Shown here: one piece after another, positions 49,376 through 56,699 of the stretch
Position numbering within the stretch: position 1 is the first letter of the stretch
How the letters are laid out: each line of letters starts with the position of its first letter
Source: Treponema sp. UBA3813
GTDB lineage: Bacteria; Spirochaetota; Spirochaetia; Treponematales; Treponemataceae
Direction of reading: 5' to 3'
DNA: 64,000 nt
NCBI GenBank assembly: GCA_002368605.1
Contig: DFEB01000078.1
Location: forward strand, 1,028-65,027
Translations under genes and position numbers: made by a program
Notes under the pieces: generated by a model
Told to the model about the DNA's origin: nothing
Database searches by the model: none
What the model saw: the letters and a program-made list of their open reading frames with translations, nothing else

Positions 49376-50248
49376 ATGGAAAAATTACGAATATTGTTGG
49401 CAAAAGGCAGAATCTACGAGTCTGTTTACGAACTTTTGAGCGATGTGGGCATTTCCCTCAAACTTGCTGACCGCACATATTTTCCTACGACCAATCAGGA
49501 TGATTTGGCTTTTCAGGTCGTAAAACCTCAGATTGCAAGCGCCCTTCTGGCCTCAAACAAGGCAGATGTTGGATTTTCCGGCAAGGACTGGGTTTACGAG
49601 AACGGCGTTCAAGACGGAGTTGAGGAAATCATGGATTTGGGATTTGACCCCGTCCGAATCGTAGCGGCAATCCCCAATACCGTTGATTTTGAGGCTTTGG
49701 TTCAGAAACCGGTCACAATCGCCACCGAATATCAGACTTTGAGCAAAAAATGGCTCGCAGACAAAAAAATCGACGGAACGATTTTCCGCACCTGGGGAAC
49801 CAGCGAAGGCTTCGTTCAGGACAACGAGGATTCTCTGGCCCAGATTTTGATTGACAACACTTCCACAGGCTCAAGCTTGCGTGCAAACAATCTCAAAATC
49901 GTGGACACCCTCATGACTTCTTCAACGAGGATGTATGCCTCAAAAGAAGCCCTCAAAGACCCGGAGAAAAAGCAGAAAATCATGGAGCTTAAAATGCTCT
50001 TCGAGTCAGTCTTGAACGCCCGCGGCCGGGTAATGCTTGAAATGAATGTGGCAAAAGACAAATTCGACGGACTGATTAAGGCCCTTCCATCAATGAAAAG
50101 CCCCACAGTCAGCCCTCTCTTCGGCGACGACGGCTATGCAGTAAAAATCGCAGTCAAAAAAAGCGAAGTCCCCACCCTGCTGCCAAAATTGCAGTCTCTG
50201 GGCGCCACAGACATCCTTGAATACGCATTGCGCAAAGTCGTGAGATAG
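49376..50248 (+). CDS. hisG: ATP phosphoribosyltransferase
   Basis: A 290-residue enzyme of the long HisG form. It shows LRILLAKGRIYE (start), VGFSGKDWVYENG, the PRPP loop DNTSTGSSLRAN (expected E/D-x-x-x-S/T-G-S/T pattern), and a C-terminal regulatory domain (about 215-290: KALPSMKSPTVSPLF, GATDILEYALRKVV). It condenses ATP and PRPP in the first step of histidine synthesis and is normally feedback-inhibited through the C-terminal ACT-like domain; because this domain is present, no HisZ partner is expected. AAAGGAA precedes the ATG. A family-A repeat separates it from hisB, so the two are probably co-transcribed across the repeat or separately controlled. Confidence 0.92.
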   Translation: MEKLRILLAKGRIYESVYELLSDVGISLKLADRTYFPTTNQDDLAFQVVKPQIASALLASNKADVGFSGKDWVYENGVQDGVEEIMDLGFDPVRIVAAIPNTVDFEALVQKPVTIATEYQTLSKKWLADKKIDGTIFRTWGTSEGFVQDNEDSLAQILIDNTSTGSSLRANNLKIVDTLMTSSTRMYASKEALKDPEKKQKIMELKMLFESVLNARGRVMLEMNVAKDKFDGLIKALPSMKSPTVSPLFGDDGYAVKIAVKKSEVPTLLPKLQSLGATDILEYALRKVVR

Positions 50249-50285
50249 CAAACTGAAAACGGAAAGTTGAAGATTGAAAGTTAGG

Positions 50286-50367
50286 GTTGGGGGAAGTCTC
50301 CCCCTCGGCTGCAATGGCTCCGCCATTTCCGCCTACCCCCTCTGCGGGAGGACCCGCAACGCCCCGA
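50286..50367 (-). repeat. Dispersed palindromic repeat, family A, copy 2 (inverted)
   Basis: The reverse complement reads GGGGCGTTGCGGG, then CCCGCAGAGGGGGTAG, then GAGGGGGAGACTTCCCCC, as at 4714-4802. The middle hairpin here is AATGGC-GGA-GCCATT, differing at most stem positions from copy 1 but still paired. It lies between hisG and hisB. Confidence 0.75.
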
Positions 50368-50386
50368 TATGGCAGGAGAAATTTTT

Positions 50387-51004
50387 ATGGCAAGAACGGC
50401 TACTATTGAACGAATTACCGGGGAGACTCAAATCTCTCTTACACTTAATCTTGACGGTACAGGGAAGTGCAGCGTGGAGAATCCTATCGGATTTTTTGAC
50501 CATCTGTTGCGCTCTTTCTGCAAGCACGGACTTTTTGACCTTTCGGGCTCTATCAAGGGTGACTTGAATGTTGACCAGCACCATACAATCGAGGATACGG
50601 GAATCGTTTTGGGTATGTGCTTTGCAAAGGCTCTGGGCGACTGTGCCGGCATTTACCGAAGCGGCTCTTTCCTTTACCCCATGGACGAGGCTCTTCTCCG
50701 TGCGGCCGTGGATTTTGGCGGCAGGCCTTTCTTGGTCTGCGATGCTGAGCTTACGGGAATTCCTCTGGTGAGCGTTCAGGACGGAAAAGAAGGCACTTTC
50801 CAGACCGATTGCTTTGAGGATTTCTGGAATGGCTTTGTTCAGGCAGCAAAATGCAATCTTCACTTGGACACTCTCCGTGGCCGAAGCGACCACCACAAAA
50901 TGGAAGGTCTTTTTAAGGCGGCGGCTCGTGCAATCCGTTCTGCTGTTGAAATTGATCCCAGGCGAAACGGCGAAGTTCCCAGCACGAAGGGCGTTATAGT
51001 ATAA
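50387..51004 (+). CDS. hisB: Imidazoleglycerol-phosphate dehydratase
   Basis: A 205-residue monofunctional HisB. The metal-binding motifs are both present: FFDHLLRSFCKHGLFDL with DQHHTIEDTGIVLGMCFAKA in the first half, and RSDHHKMEGLFKAAARAIR in the second (His-His dimers that bind Mn). It dehydrates imidazoleglycerol phosphate in step six of histidine synthesis. The start at 50387 follows AGGAG; an in-frame ATG six codons earlier lies before that site. The Lrp-type regulator follows after 17 bases. The other his genes are not in the window. Confidence 0.94.
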   Translation: MARTATIERITGETQISLTLNLDGTGKCSVENPIGFFDHLLRSFCKHGLFDLSGSIKGDLNVDQHHTIEDTGIVLGMCFAKALGDCAGIYRSGSFLYPMDEALLRAAVDFGGRPFLVCDAELTGIPLVSVQDGKEGTFQTDCFEDFWNGFVQAAKCNLHLDTLRGRSDHHKMEGLFKAAARAIRSAVEIDPRRNGEVPSTKGVIV

Positions 51005-51021
51005 AACTGAAGGAGATAATT

Positions 51022-51516
51022 ATGGACGGAAAGGAAGAAATCTTGGATTTGTTGCGTGAAAATGCGCGTCTTGCAGTAGAAGACATTTCGGCGATGACAA
51101 AAAAATCCGCCGATGAAGTAAAGGCAATCATCAAGTCTCTGGAAGACGAGGGAATCATCTTAAAATACGCCGCCATTGTGAATCCTGAAAAAGACATCAA
51201 CACAAAGGACAAGGTTCGGGCTGAAATCGAGATTCAGTGCCAGCCGGAGCGTGAGCACGGATTTGATGCCCTTGCCGAGCGAATCTACCGCTTCCCCCAG
51301 GTCAAGTCACTTTATCTTATGAGCGGCGGTTATGACCTTAAAGTCGTAATCGAAGGCGATGATTTGCGCGAGGTCGCTCTTTTCGTGGCGCAGAAACTTT
51401 CTACTCTGGAAGGCGTGCGCTCAACAAAAACCCACTTCCTCCTTAAAACCTACAAGGAAAACGACGTTCTTTATGTGGAAGACGAATCTGACCGCCGCGA
51501 AGGAGTGATGGCTTAA
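51022..51516 (+). CDS. Lrp/AsnC-family regulator
   Basis: A 164-residue protein with an N-terminal winged helix-turn-helix (LLRENARLAVEDISAMTKKS ... VKAIIKSLEDEGIILKYAAI) and a C-terminal RAM/Lrp ligand-binding domain (VRAEIEIQCQPEREHGFDAL, then VKSLYLMSGGYDLKVVIEGD). Such proteins form octamers that sense amino acids and control their metabolism. AAGGAG precedes the ATG. The aminotransferase gene follows after one base, so control of that gene by amino-acid supply is likely. Confidence 0.9.
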   Translation: MDGKEEILDLLRENARLAVEDISAMTKKSADEVKAIIKSLEDEGIILKYAAIVNPEKDINTKDKVRAEIEIQCQPEREHGFDALAERIYRFPQVKSLYLMSGGYDLKVVIEGDDLREVALFVAQKLSTLEGVRSTKTHFLLKTYKENDVLYVEDESDRREGVMA

Positions 51517-51517
51517 A

Positions 51518-52687
51518 ATGAATACTAGACCAGACAGACTTTCAAAATCAATGCAGAATATTCCGCCGTCGGGCATCCGTAAGTTTTTTGAGATGCTCAT
51601 CGGCCATGACGATGTAATTTCCCTTTCGGTGGGCGAGCCGGACTTTCCTACGCCCTGGGTTATCCGCGAGGAAGCCTACTATCATCTTGAAAAAGGTCAC
51701 ACTTCTTACACATCAAACTGGGGCCTGATTGAGCTTCGTGAAGAAATCGCCAAATACATGGAGCGCTACCAGCTTTACTACAATCCCAAGAACGAGATTT
51801 TGATTACCGTGGGTGCCAGCGAGGGCGTTGACGCGGTTTTGCGGGCAATTTTGAATCCCGGAGATGAAATCATCGTGGTTCAGCCCTGTTATGTAAACTA
51901 CACGCCGCTTGCCGAGCTTACGGGGGCAAAAGTCGTTCCAATCGACACCAGCGTAAACGGATTTTACCCTACGGCAGAGCAGATTGAAAAGGCAATCACT
52001 CCCAAAACAAAGTGCGTAATGATGTGTTCGCCCAACAATCCTACGGGAACCATGATTCCAAAGGAAGAGCTTGAAAAAATCGCCAAAGTCGTGGTCAAAA
52101 ATCAGATTTGGTGCATTTCTGACGAGATTTACTGCGAGCTTGCCTACGATGACGCAAAGCACACATCAGTGGGTTCTTTCCCCGGCATGAAGGATTACGC
52201 CATTATCCTCAACGGATTCTCAAAATCTTTCGCAATGACAGGCTGGCGAATCGGCTATATTGCCGCTCCCGCAGAAGTCCTTGCTCAAATCGTAAAATTG
52301 CACGGCTACAACACAATCTGCGCCCCGATTTTCAGCCAGTACGCGGCAGTCGAGGGCTTGAAGCACGGCTGGAAAGATGTTGAGAAAATGCGGGTCTCTT
52401 ACCAGCAGAGGCGAAATCTCATGTACAAGGCTTTCTGTGACATGGGGCTTGAAGTTCCTGAGCCGACCGGAGCCTTCTACATGTTCCCCAGCATCAAAAA
52501 TCTCGGTATTTCCAGCGAAGAATTCGCCACTCAGCTTTTCCAGAAGCACAATGTTGCCGTCGTTCCGGGAAGCGTATTTGGTCTTGGCGGCGAGGGGCAT
52601 ATCCGCTGCTGTTACGCCACCGCCGTGGACAAAATGAAGGTCGCCCTGGACAGAATCGCTGAGTTTGTCGAAGAATTAAGGAAATAG
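51518..52687 (+). CDS. Class I/II PLP aminotransferase
   Basis: A 389-residue fold-type I aminotransferase. It shows SLSVGEPDFPTPWVIREEAY, VGASEGVDAVLRAI, MMCSPNNPTGTMIPKEEL, SDEIYCELAYD, and the PLP lysine in NGFSKSFAMTGWRIGY; the C-terminal Arg is in HIRCCYAT. The closest groups are the MalY/PatA and AspC-like enzymes; the amino donor is uncertain (Asp, aromatic, or N-acetyl-diaminopimelate). It overlaps the Lrp gene region by its ribosome-binding site (AAGGAG at the regulator's end) and is surely co-transcribed with it. The TPR protein gene follows after 27 bases. Confidence 0.9.
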   Translation: MNTRPDRLSKSMQNIPPSGIRKFFEMLIGHDDVISLSVGEPDFPTPWVIREEAYYHLEKGHTSYTSNWGLIELREEIAKYMERYQLYYNPKNEILITVGASEGVDAVLRAILNPGDEIIVVQPCYVNYTPLAELTGAKVVPIDTSVNGFYPTAEQIEKAITPKTKCVMMCSPNNPTGTMIPKEELEKIAKVVVKNQIWCISDEIYCELAYDDAKHTSVGSFPGMKDYAIILNGFSKSFAMTGWRIGYIAAPAEVLAQIVKLHGYNTICAPIFSQYAAVEGLKHGWKDVEKMRVSYQQRRNLMYKAFCDMGLEVPEPTGAFYMFPSIKNLGISSEEFATQLFQKHNVAVVPGSVFGLGGEGHIRCCYATAVDKMKVALDRIAEFVEELRK

Positions 52688-52714
52688 GCATTTTTTGCCG
52701 ATAATAAAGGCGAT

Positions 52715-54043
52715 ATGAGTAATTTAATTGCTGTTGTTATCATTGTGGCATTTGGTGCAATTGTCGTTTCTTTTGCCACCAGAAAAAAGTCTGGGAAGAA
52801 GGGCAAACAGAAGACTCGTGCCCAGATTATAAAAGAATCTACTCGTAAACTTGCTCAGGATCCTCACAATGCGGACGCACTCATTGCGCTTGGAGATTTA
52901 TATTATAATGAGCGTGCCTGGGATAAGGCATTTCCGATTTATGAAACTCAGATGGGAATCGCTCCTGCTCATAGAGAAATTGATATTTTCAAGGCATCGC
53001 TCCGTCAGGGAATTTGTGCTGTTAAATTAGAAAAAATTCCAGAATCATTTAAGGGATTGAGCGCAGCGGCTCAGATAAATCCAAATGATTTTGAAGTGAA
53101 TTATTATCTTGGTGTTGCTTTTTATAAAAACAATGAATTTGAAAAAGCCGTGCCAAGATTCAAAAAAGCCGTTGTTGTAAAACCAGAAGCAAGTGGAATT
53201 AACTCTCCGCTTGGACTGGCTCTTTATAAAGCTAAGCATTACAAAGAGTCTTTGCCGTATTTAAAGCGTGCCCTTGATGAAAATCCAGAAAATAAAGAGG
53301 CTCTTTTTGCCATGGCTGATGGCATGAATGAAAGCGGATATGGTGAAAAAGCAATCAAAGTCTTTATGCACTTGCGTCCAGATCCTGAATTTGGCGCAAA
53401 AGCTTGTCTTGCAGCCGGAATTTTCCATCTTAAAATGGGGCAACCAGATAAAGCTGTTCAGGATTTTGAAATCGGTCTCAAGCATCAAAATGCAACTCCT
53501 GAGATTGCGATAGAAACTCGCTATCGTTTGGCTAATGCTCATTTCGCGATGAAGGCAATTGGAAAAGGAATAGGTTATTTGCAGGAGATTCAGGCAGTCA
53601 ATCCGCAGTATAAAGATGTTCCTCAATTGCTTTCTAGATATTCGGAATTAAATCAAAATAAGAACCTTCAGACCTATCTCATGGCAAGTTCAAGCGATTT
53701 TGTTGCGCTTTGCCGTCGAATCGTCATGAAATATTATCAGCGTGTTGTTGCAAAAATCATTGATATATCAGTTAAACCTGAAAATGTTGAGATTTTGATG
53801 AACATCGACTTTGTACGCTCAGAGGAAACTCATATTTTCCGTTTTTACCGAACAACTGGTGCAGTAGCTGATTTGTATGTCCGTGAATTCCATGCTCGTG
53901 TCTCAGAGGCTAAAGCGGATAAGGGCGTGTGTATTACGGCAGGCTTGTTTAGCGAAGAAGGTCGCAAATATGCAGAAGGCCGCCCTATCGATTTGGTAGA
54001 TAAGAACGGCCTTGTTAAGATTTTAAAGAAGATTGACAGCTAG
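52715..54043 (+). CDS. Membrane TPR protein with Mrr-like C-terminal domain
   Basis: A 442-residue protein. Residues 4-20 form a membrane anchor followed by a Lys-rich stop-transfer stretch (RKKSGKKGKQK). Six to seven TPR units cover about 50-310 (for example ALIALGDLYYNERAWDKAFP; YYLGVAFYKNNEFEKAVPRF). The C-terminus (about 325-442) resembles the Mrr restriction-endonuclease fold: ADLYVREFHARVSEAKADKG, then ITAGLFSEEGRKYAEGRPID and NGLVKIL. The catalytic Q-x-K of Mrr is replaced by FRFY, so nuclease activity is unlikely and the domain may only bind. The role is unknown. The start has AAGG close by. Confidence 0.78.
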   Translation: MSNLIAVVIIVAFGAIVVSFATRKKSGKKGKQKTRAQIIKESTRKLAQDPHNADALIALGDLYYNERAWDKAFPIYETQMGIAPAHREIDIFKASLRQGICAVKLEKIPESFKGLSAAAQINPNDFEVNYYLGVAFYKNNEFEKAVPRFKKAVVVKPEASGINSPLGLALYKAKHYKESLPYLKRALDENPENKEALFAMADGMNESGYGEKAIKVFMHLRPDPEFGAKACLAAGIFHLKMGQPDKAVQDFEIGLKHQNATPEIAIETRYRLANAHFAMKAIGKGIGYLQEIQAVNPQYKDVPQLLSRYSELNQNKNLQTYLMASSSDFVALCRRIVMKYYQRVVAKIIDISVKPENVEILMNIDFVRSEETHIFRFYRTTGAVADLYVREFHARVSEAKADKGVCITAGLFSEEGRKYAEGRPIDLVDKNGLVKILKKIDS

Positions 54044-54046
54044 CTT

Positions 54047-54943
54047 TTAACGAATCTTTTCGATTTTTTCGTGCTGCTCGTCAAATATCTCCATGATATG
54101 ATCGATGACCTTTTGCTTGGGATCTGCTTCGTCGGCAGGAAGTGAAGCCAAATAGTCTTTACGGAACTGTTTACAATCAATAACAGGGCTTGCGCCAAAA
54201 ATCTGGACGGCTGGCTCAATCAAGTCTGCCAGCATGTCGTCTGGATTGTTCATATCGATGGTGAGGGCGCTTCCGTTAATCGTAACCAAAATCATGACAT
54301 CAAACATTCGCAAGTAAGAGTCGATTTCTCGGAGGCCTCGTTTTGTCTCTGGATGGCCAGGTCGGTAGCGGGTTCCGCTGGGGAAGACCAAGATGACTTC
54401 ACCGTCTCGCTTGCATTTGTCCATAGCGCGCATTGCGGCCAGGTTAATCGTGCGGGCGCGTTTTTCTTCTTCGAGTTTTTCTTCTTCGGTCTGAGCTTTT
54501 TCTTCAGCCTTTGTGAGCGAGCGGGTGGGGTAAATGACGACTCGCGTAAAACTTTCTGCAAAGGCGCGGACAAGGGGATTTGCCTCGTTGAGTTTCATTC
54601 CTGCGATTGCGACGATTCGTTTTGAAAGGTCTTTGCCTTCCTCGCCCAAATCATGCTCCAGAAGATAGCAGAGAGCGGGCAAGTCAGTGTTTGAGTAGTG
54701 CTCCATGAGAATGAGACCGTGCTTGCCAGATTTGACCGCATCTAAAAAAGCGCGGAAATTTTCTTTGCCTTCAAGACGGCTTCCTTCCGCCATATTGTCC
54801 TCAACGAGCTTGTCCATAAATTTGCGCGTCTGGGGATTTTCTTTTTGATAAACATTCGTCTCATCGATTTTGGCCGCTGCAACCGAAAGATTTGCCAGCG
54901 ACTTGAACATGTCAGCGTATTTTTCACGAATTGAAAGTGCCAT
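54047..54943 (-). CDS. 1-acyl-sn-glycerol-3-phosphate acyltransferase-like protein
   Basis: A 298-residue PlsC-like protein. The catalytic H-x4-D is in LMEHYSNTDLPAL, and the phosphate-binding FPSGTRYRPGHPE corresponds to the family's FPEGTRS. A charged insertion (about 155-172, KAEEKAQTEEEKLEEEKRA) separates them. The N-terminus is not clearly membrane-spanning. Such enzymes acylate lysophosphatidic acid or related glycerolipids at the membrane. The ATG at 54943 follows TAGAGGAA; the upstream in-frame extension has a hydrophobic look but lacks a site. It converges on the TPR gene with 3 bases between. Confidence 0.82.
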   Translation of the reverse strand: MALSIREKYADMFKSLANLSVAAAKIDETNVYQKENPQTRKFMDKLVEDNMAEGSRLEGKENFRAFLDAVKSGKHGLILMEHYSNTDLPALCYLLEHDLGEEGKDLSKRIVAIAGMKLNEANPLVRAFAESFTRVVIYPTRSLTKAEEKAQTEEEKLEEEKRARTINLAAMRAMDKCKRDGEVILVFPSGTRYRPGHPETKRGLREIDSYLRMFDVMILVTINGSALTIDMNNPDDMLADLIEPAVQIFGASPVIDCKQFRKDYLASLPADEADPKQKVIDHIMEIFDEQHEKIEKIR

Positions 54944-55018
54944 AGTTTCCTCTATAAATGTAGTAATCTCTATTTTAAGTCCTAGAAGAGAATTTAGCAA
55001 GTTGTTAGAATCATTTAT

Positions 55019-55933
55019 ATGGAAATCAAAAGAGTTACGATGATTGGCGTTGGTGCCGTGGGTGCGGTGCTTGCCTCAAAATTAACCGGCTATCTCGGAA
55101 AAGAGAATGTGGAATGTCTGGCGGACGGTGAGCGAAAGGCGCGTTATGAGCGGGACGGAATCTTCTTGAACGGCGAAAAACAGGATTTTAAATTCGTAGA
55201 AAGCTCAAATGCCCGTGAAAGCGATTTAATCATCATTGCGACAAAGAATTTACAGCTGAATCAGGCGATGGAAATGATGAAAAAGGCTTGCGGAAAAAAG
55301 ACTTTGATTCTCTCGGTTTTGAACGGAATCCAGAGCGAGCGGGAAATTGCGAAAGTCTACGGCGAGGAAAACCTGCTCTACGGATTCGTAATCAGCCTTA
55401 ACTCTATCCATGAAGGAAAGAATGTCCTTTGCTCTGACTTCGGAACTGTGGTCTTTGGCGAAAAAAATAATGCTAAAAACGAGCGGACACAGGCTTTGTG
55501 CGAGCTTTTTGAAAAATCAGGGATGCGCTACAAAAATCCCGATGACATTCATTTTGAAATGTGGAAGAAATTCTTCATAAATACGGTTTTCAACACTCTC
55601 TCAGCCATTACCCGTTCTCCCTATGGAGGATTTAAGTATGAGGTCATGCAGAATCTGGCCCGGAAAGTGGGAGATGAATTCCTTCGAGTGGCAAAAGCAG
55701 AGGGAATTACGCTGCCGGAGACGATTTGTGAGGACGCAATCAATATGATGTGTCACCATGACAGCAAGGGAAAAACGAGTATGCTTCAGGATATGGAAGC
55801 GGGCCGCAAGAGCGAGAATGACTTTTTCTGCGGAACGATTGTCCGTCTTGCAAAATCTCACGGAATTTCAACGCCTTATTGCGAATTTTTAAGGGATTTA
55901 ATCGAGGGAAGCGAATCTGTAAGAAATATCTGA
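55019..55933 (+). CDS. panE: 2-dehydropantoate 2-reductase
   Basis: A 304-residue PanE/ApbA-family enzyme. It shows VTMIGVGAVGAVLASKL (NADP Rossmann loop), IIIATKNLQL, VLNGIQSEREIAK, and the C-terminal domain with KKFFINTVFNTLSAITRSPY (catalytic Lys region) and ICEDAINMMCHHDSKGKTSM (HxxKTSM family end). It reduces ketopantoate to pantoate for coenzyme A synthesis. Spirochaete genomes often carry ApbA paralogues of uncertain substrate, so the specific reaction is likely but not certain. No clear ribosome-binding site. It is divergent from the acyltransferase gene. Confidence 0.87.
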   Translation: MEIKRVTMIGVGAVGAVLASKLTGYLGKENVECLADGERKARYERDGIFLNGEKQDFKFVESSNARESDLIIIATKNLQLNQAMEMMKKACGKKTLILSVLNGIQSEREIAKVYGEENLLYGFVISLNSIHEGKNVLCSDFGTVVFGEKNNAKNERTQALCELFEKSGMRYKNPDDIHFEMWKKFFINTVFNTLSAITRSPYGGFKYEVMQNLARKVGDEFLRVAKAEGITLPETICEDAINMMCHHDSKGKTSMLQDMEAGRKSENDFFCGTIVRLAKSHGISTPYCEFLRDLIEGSESVRNI

Positions 55934-56060
55934 AAATGATGTATAAAGAAAAATCGCTTTTGTTCCATTGCACTCAGGCTAATCGAACGAGCAAGCCTTG
56001 CGCCATATCCTGTCGAACTTGAATTCTTTTTAGATTTTCACTAAGATAGAATCCGATTTT

Positions 56061-56133
56061 GGGGGCGTAGCTCATCTGGTAGAGCATTTGGTTCGCAATC
56101 AAAGGGTGGTCGGTTCGAGTCCGATCGTCTCCA
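56061..56133 (+). tRNA. tRNA-Ala (anticodon CGC)
   Basis: A 73-base cloverleaf. The acceptor GGGGGCG pairs with CGTCTCC and contains the G3-U70 alanine identity pair. D-arm GCTC/GAGC, anticodon stem TTTGG/TCAAA with loop TTCGCAA (anticodon CGC, reading GCG), T-arm GTCGG-TTCGAGT-CCGAT. The discriminator is A. CCA is not encoded. It is followed at once by a terminator. Confidence 0.93.
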
Positions 56134-56135
56134 CA

Positions 56136-56165
56136 AAGTTCCGCAAAAACAGCGGAACTTTTTTT
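56136..56165 (+). terminator. Rho-independent terminator of the tRNA gene
   Basis: AAGTTCCGC and GCGGAACTT pair perfectly around AAAAACA, followed by TTTTT. Confidence 0.92.
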
Positions 56166-56180
56166 GTTTTAAACGAGATT

Positions 56181-56687
56181 TTAGAGCTTCATCAGACAGT
56201 TATGCTCTAAATCAATTATTCGCTGGTTTCTGCTACCGCGGAAATTAAGTGTGAGGTCTCTCTGGCTTTCGATGTAGGGGCCATCAACAAGAACATCTAT
56301 GCAGGCCAACATTCGGTTAGTAAAGGCCGTGTGCTTGCGTCCGTCCGCGGGGAGCAAATCTTTGTCGTAGATATAGCCTGTGTAGCACCAGATATTTTTT
56401 TTTGGAAAGGCTTTTTTTACTGTTTCGAGAAATGGTGCGAGCACTTCTTGATTTTCTTCTTCAAAAGGCTCGCCTCCTAATACGGTTAGCCCATCGATAT
56501 ATGATGGAGCAAGCGCATCGAGAATTTCCATTTCTGTCATTTCAGTAAAGATATTGCCGAATTTAAAATCCCAGGTAATCTGATTGTGACAACCTTTACA
56601 GTGATTCCGACAGCCTGAGACGAAGAGAGAAACTCTTACGCCTAGACCGTTGGCAATATCTGTTTTTTTAATTGTTCCGTAATACAT
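56181..56687 (-). CDS. nrdG: Anaerobic ribonucleotide reductase activating enzyme
   Basis: A 168-residue radical-SAM activase. The 4Fe-4S motif is SGCRNHCKGCHN (C-x3-C-x2-C), followed by the SAM-binding stretch LTVLGGEPFEEENQ, then WCYTGYIYD and VDVLVDGPYIES-like DGPYIE. It generates the glycyl radical on NrdD using S-adenosylmethionine. It follows nrdD after 12 bases with AAGG before the ATG, in one operon. The length is normal. Confidence 0.93.
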   Translation of the reverse strand: MYYGTIKKTDIANGLGVRVSLFVSGCRNHCKGCHNQITWDFKFGNIFTEMTEMEILDALAPSYIDGLTVLGGEPFEEENQEVLAPFLETVKKAFPKKNIWCYTGYIYDKDLLPADGRKHTAFTNRMLACIDVLVDGPYIESQRDLTLNFRGSRNQRIIDLEHNCLMKL

Positions 56688-56699
56688 GGACGCCTTCGT

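Noticed and set aside
56061..56165. tRNA-Ala as an attachment site for an integrated element
   Set aside because: No integrase, no direct repeat of the tRNA 3' end was found by eye, and both flanks hold ordinary chromosomal genes.
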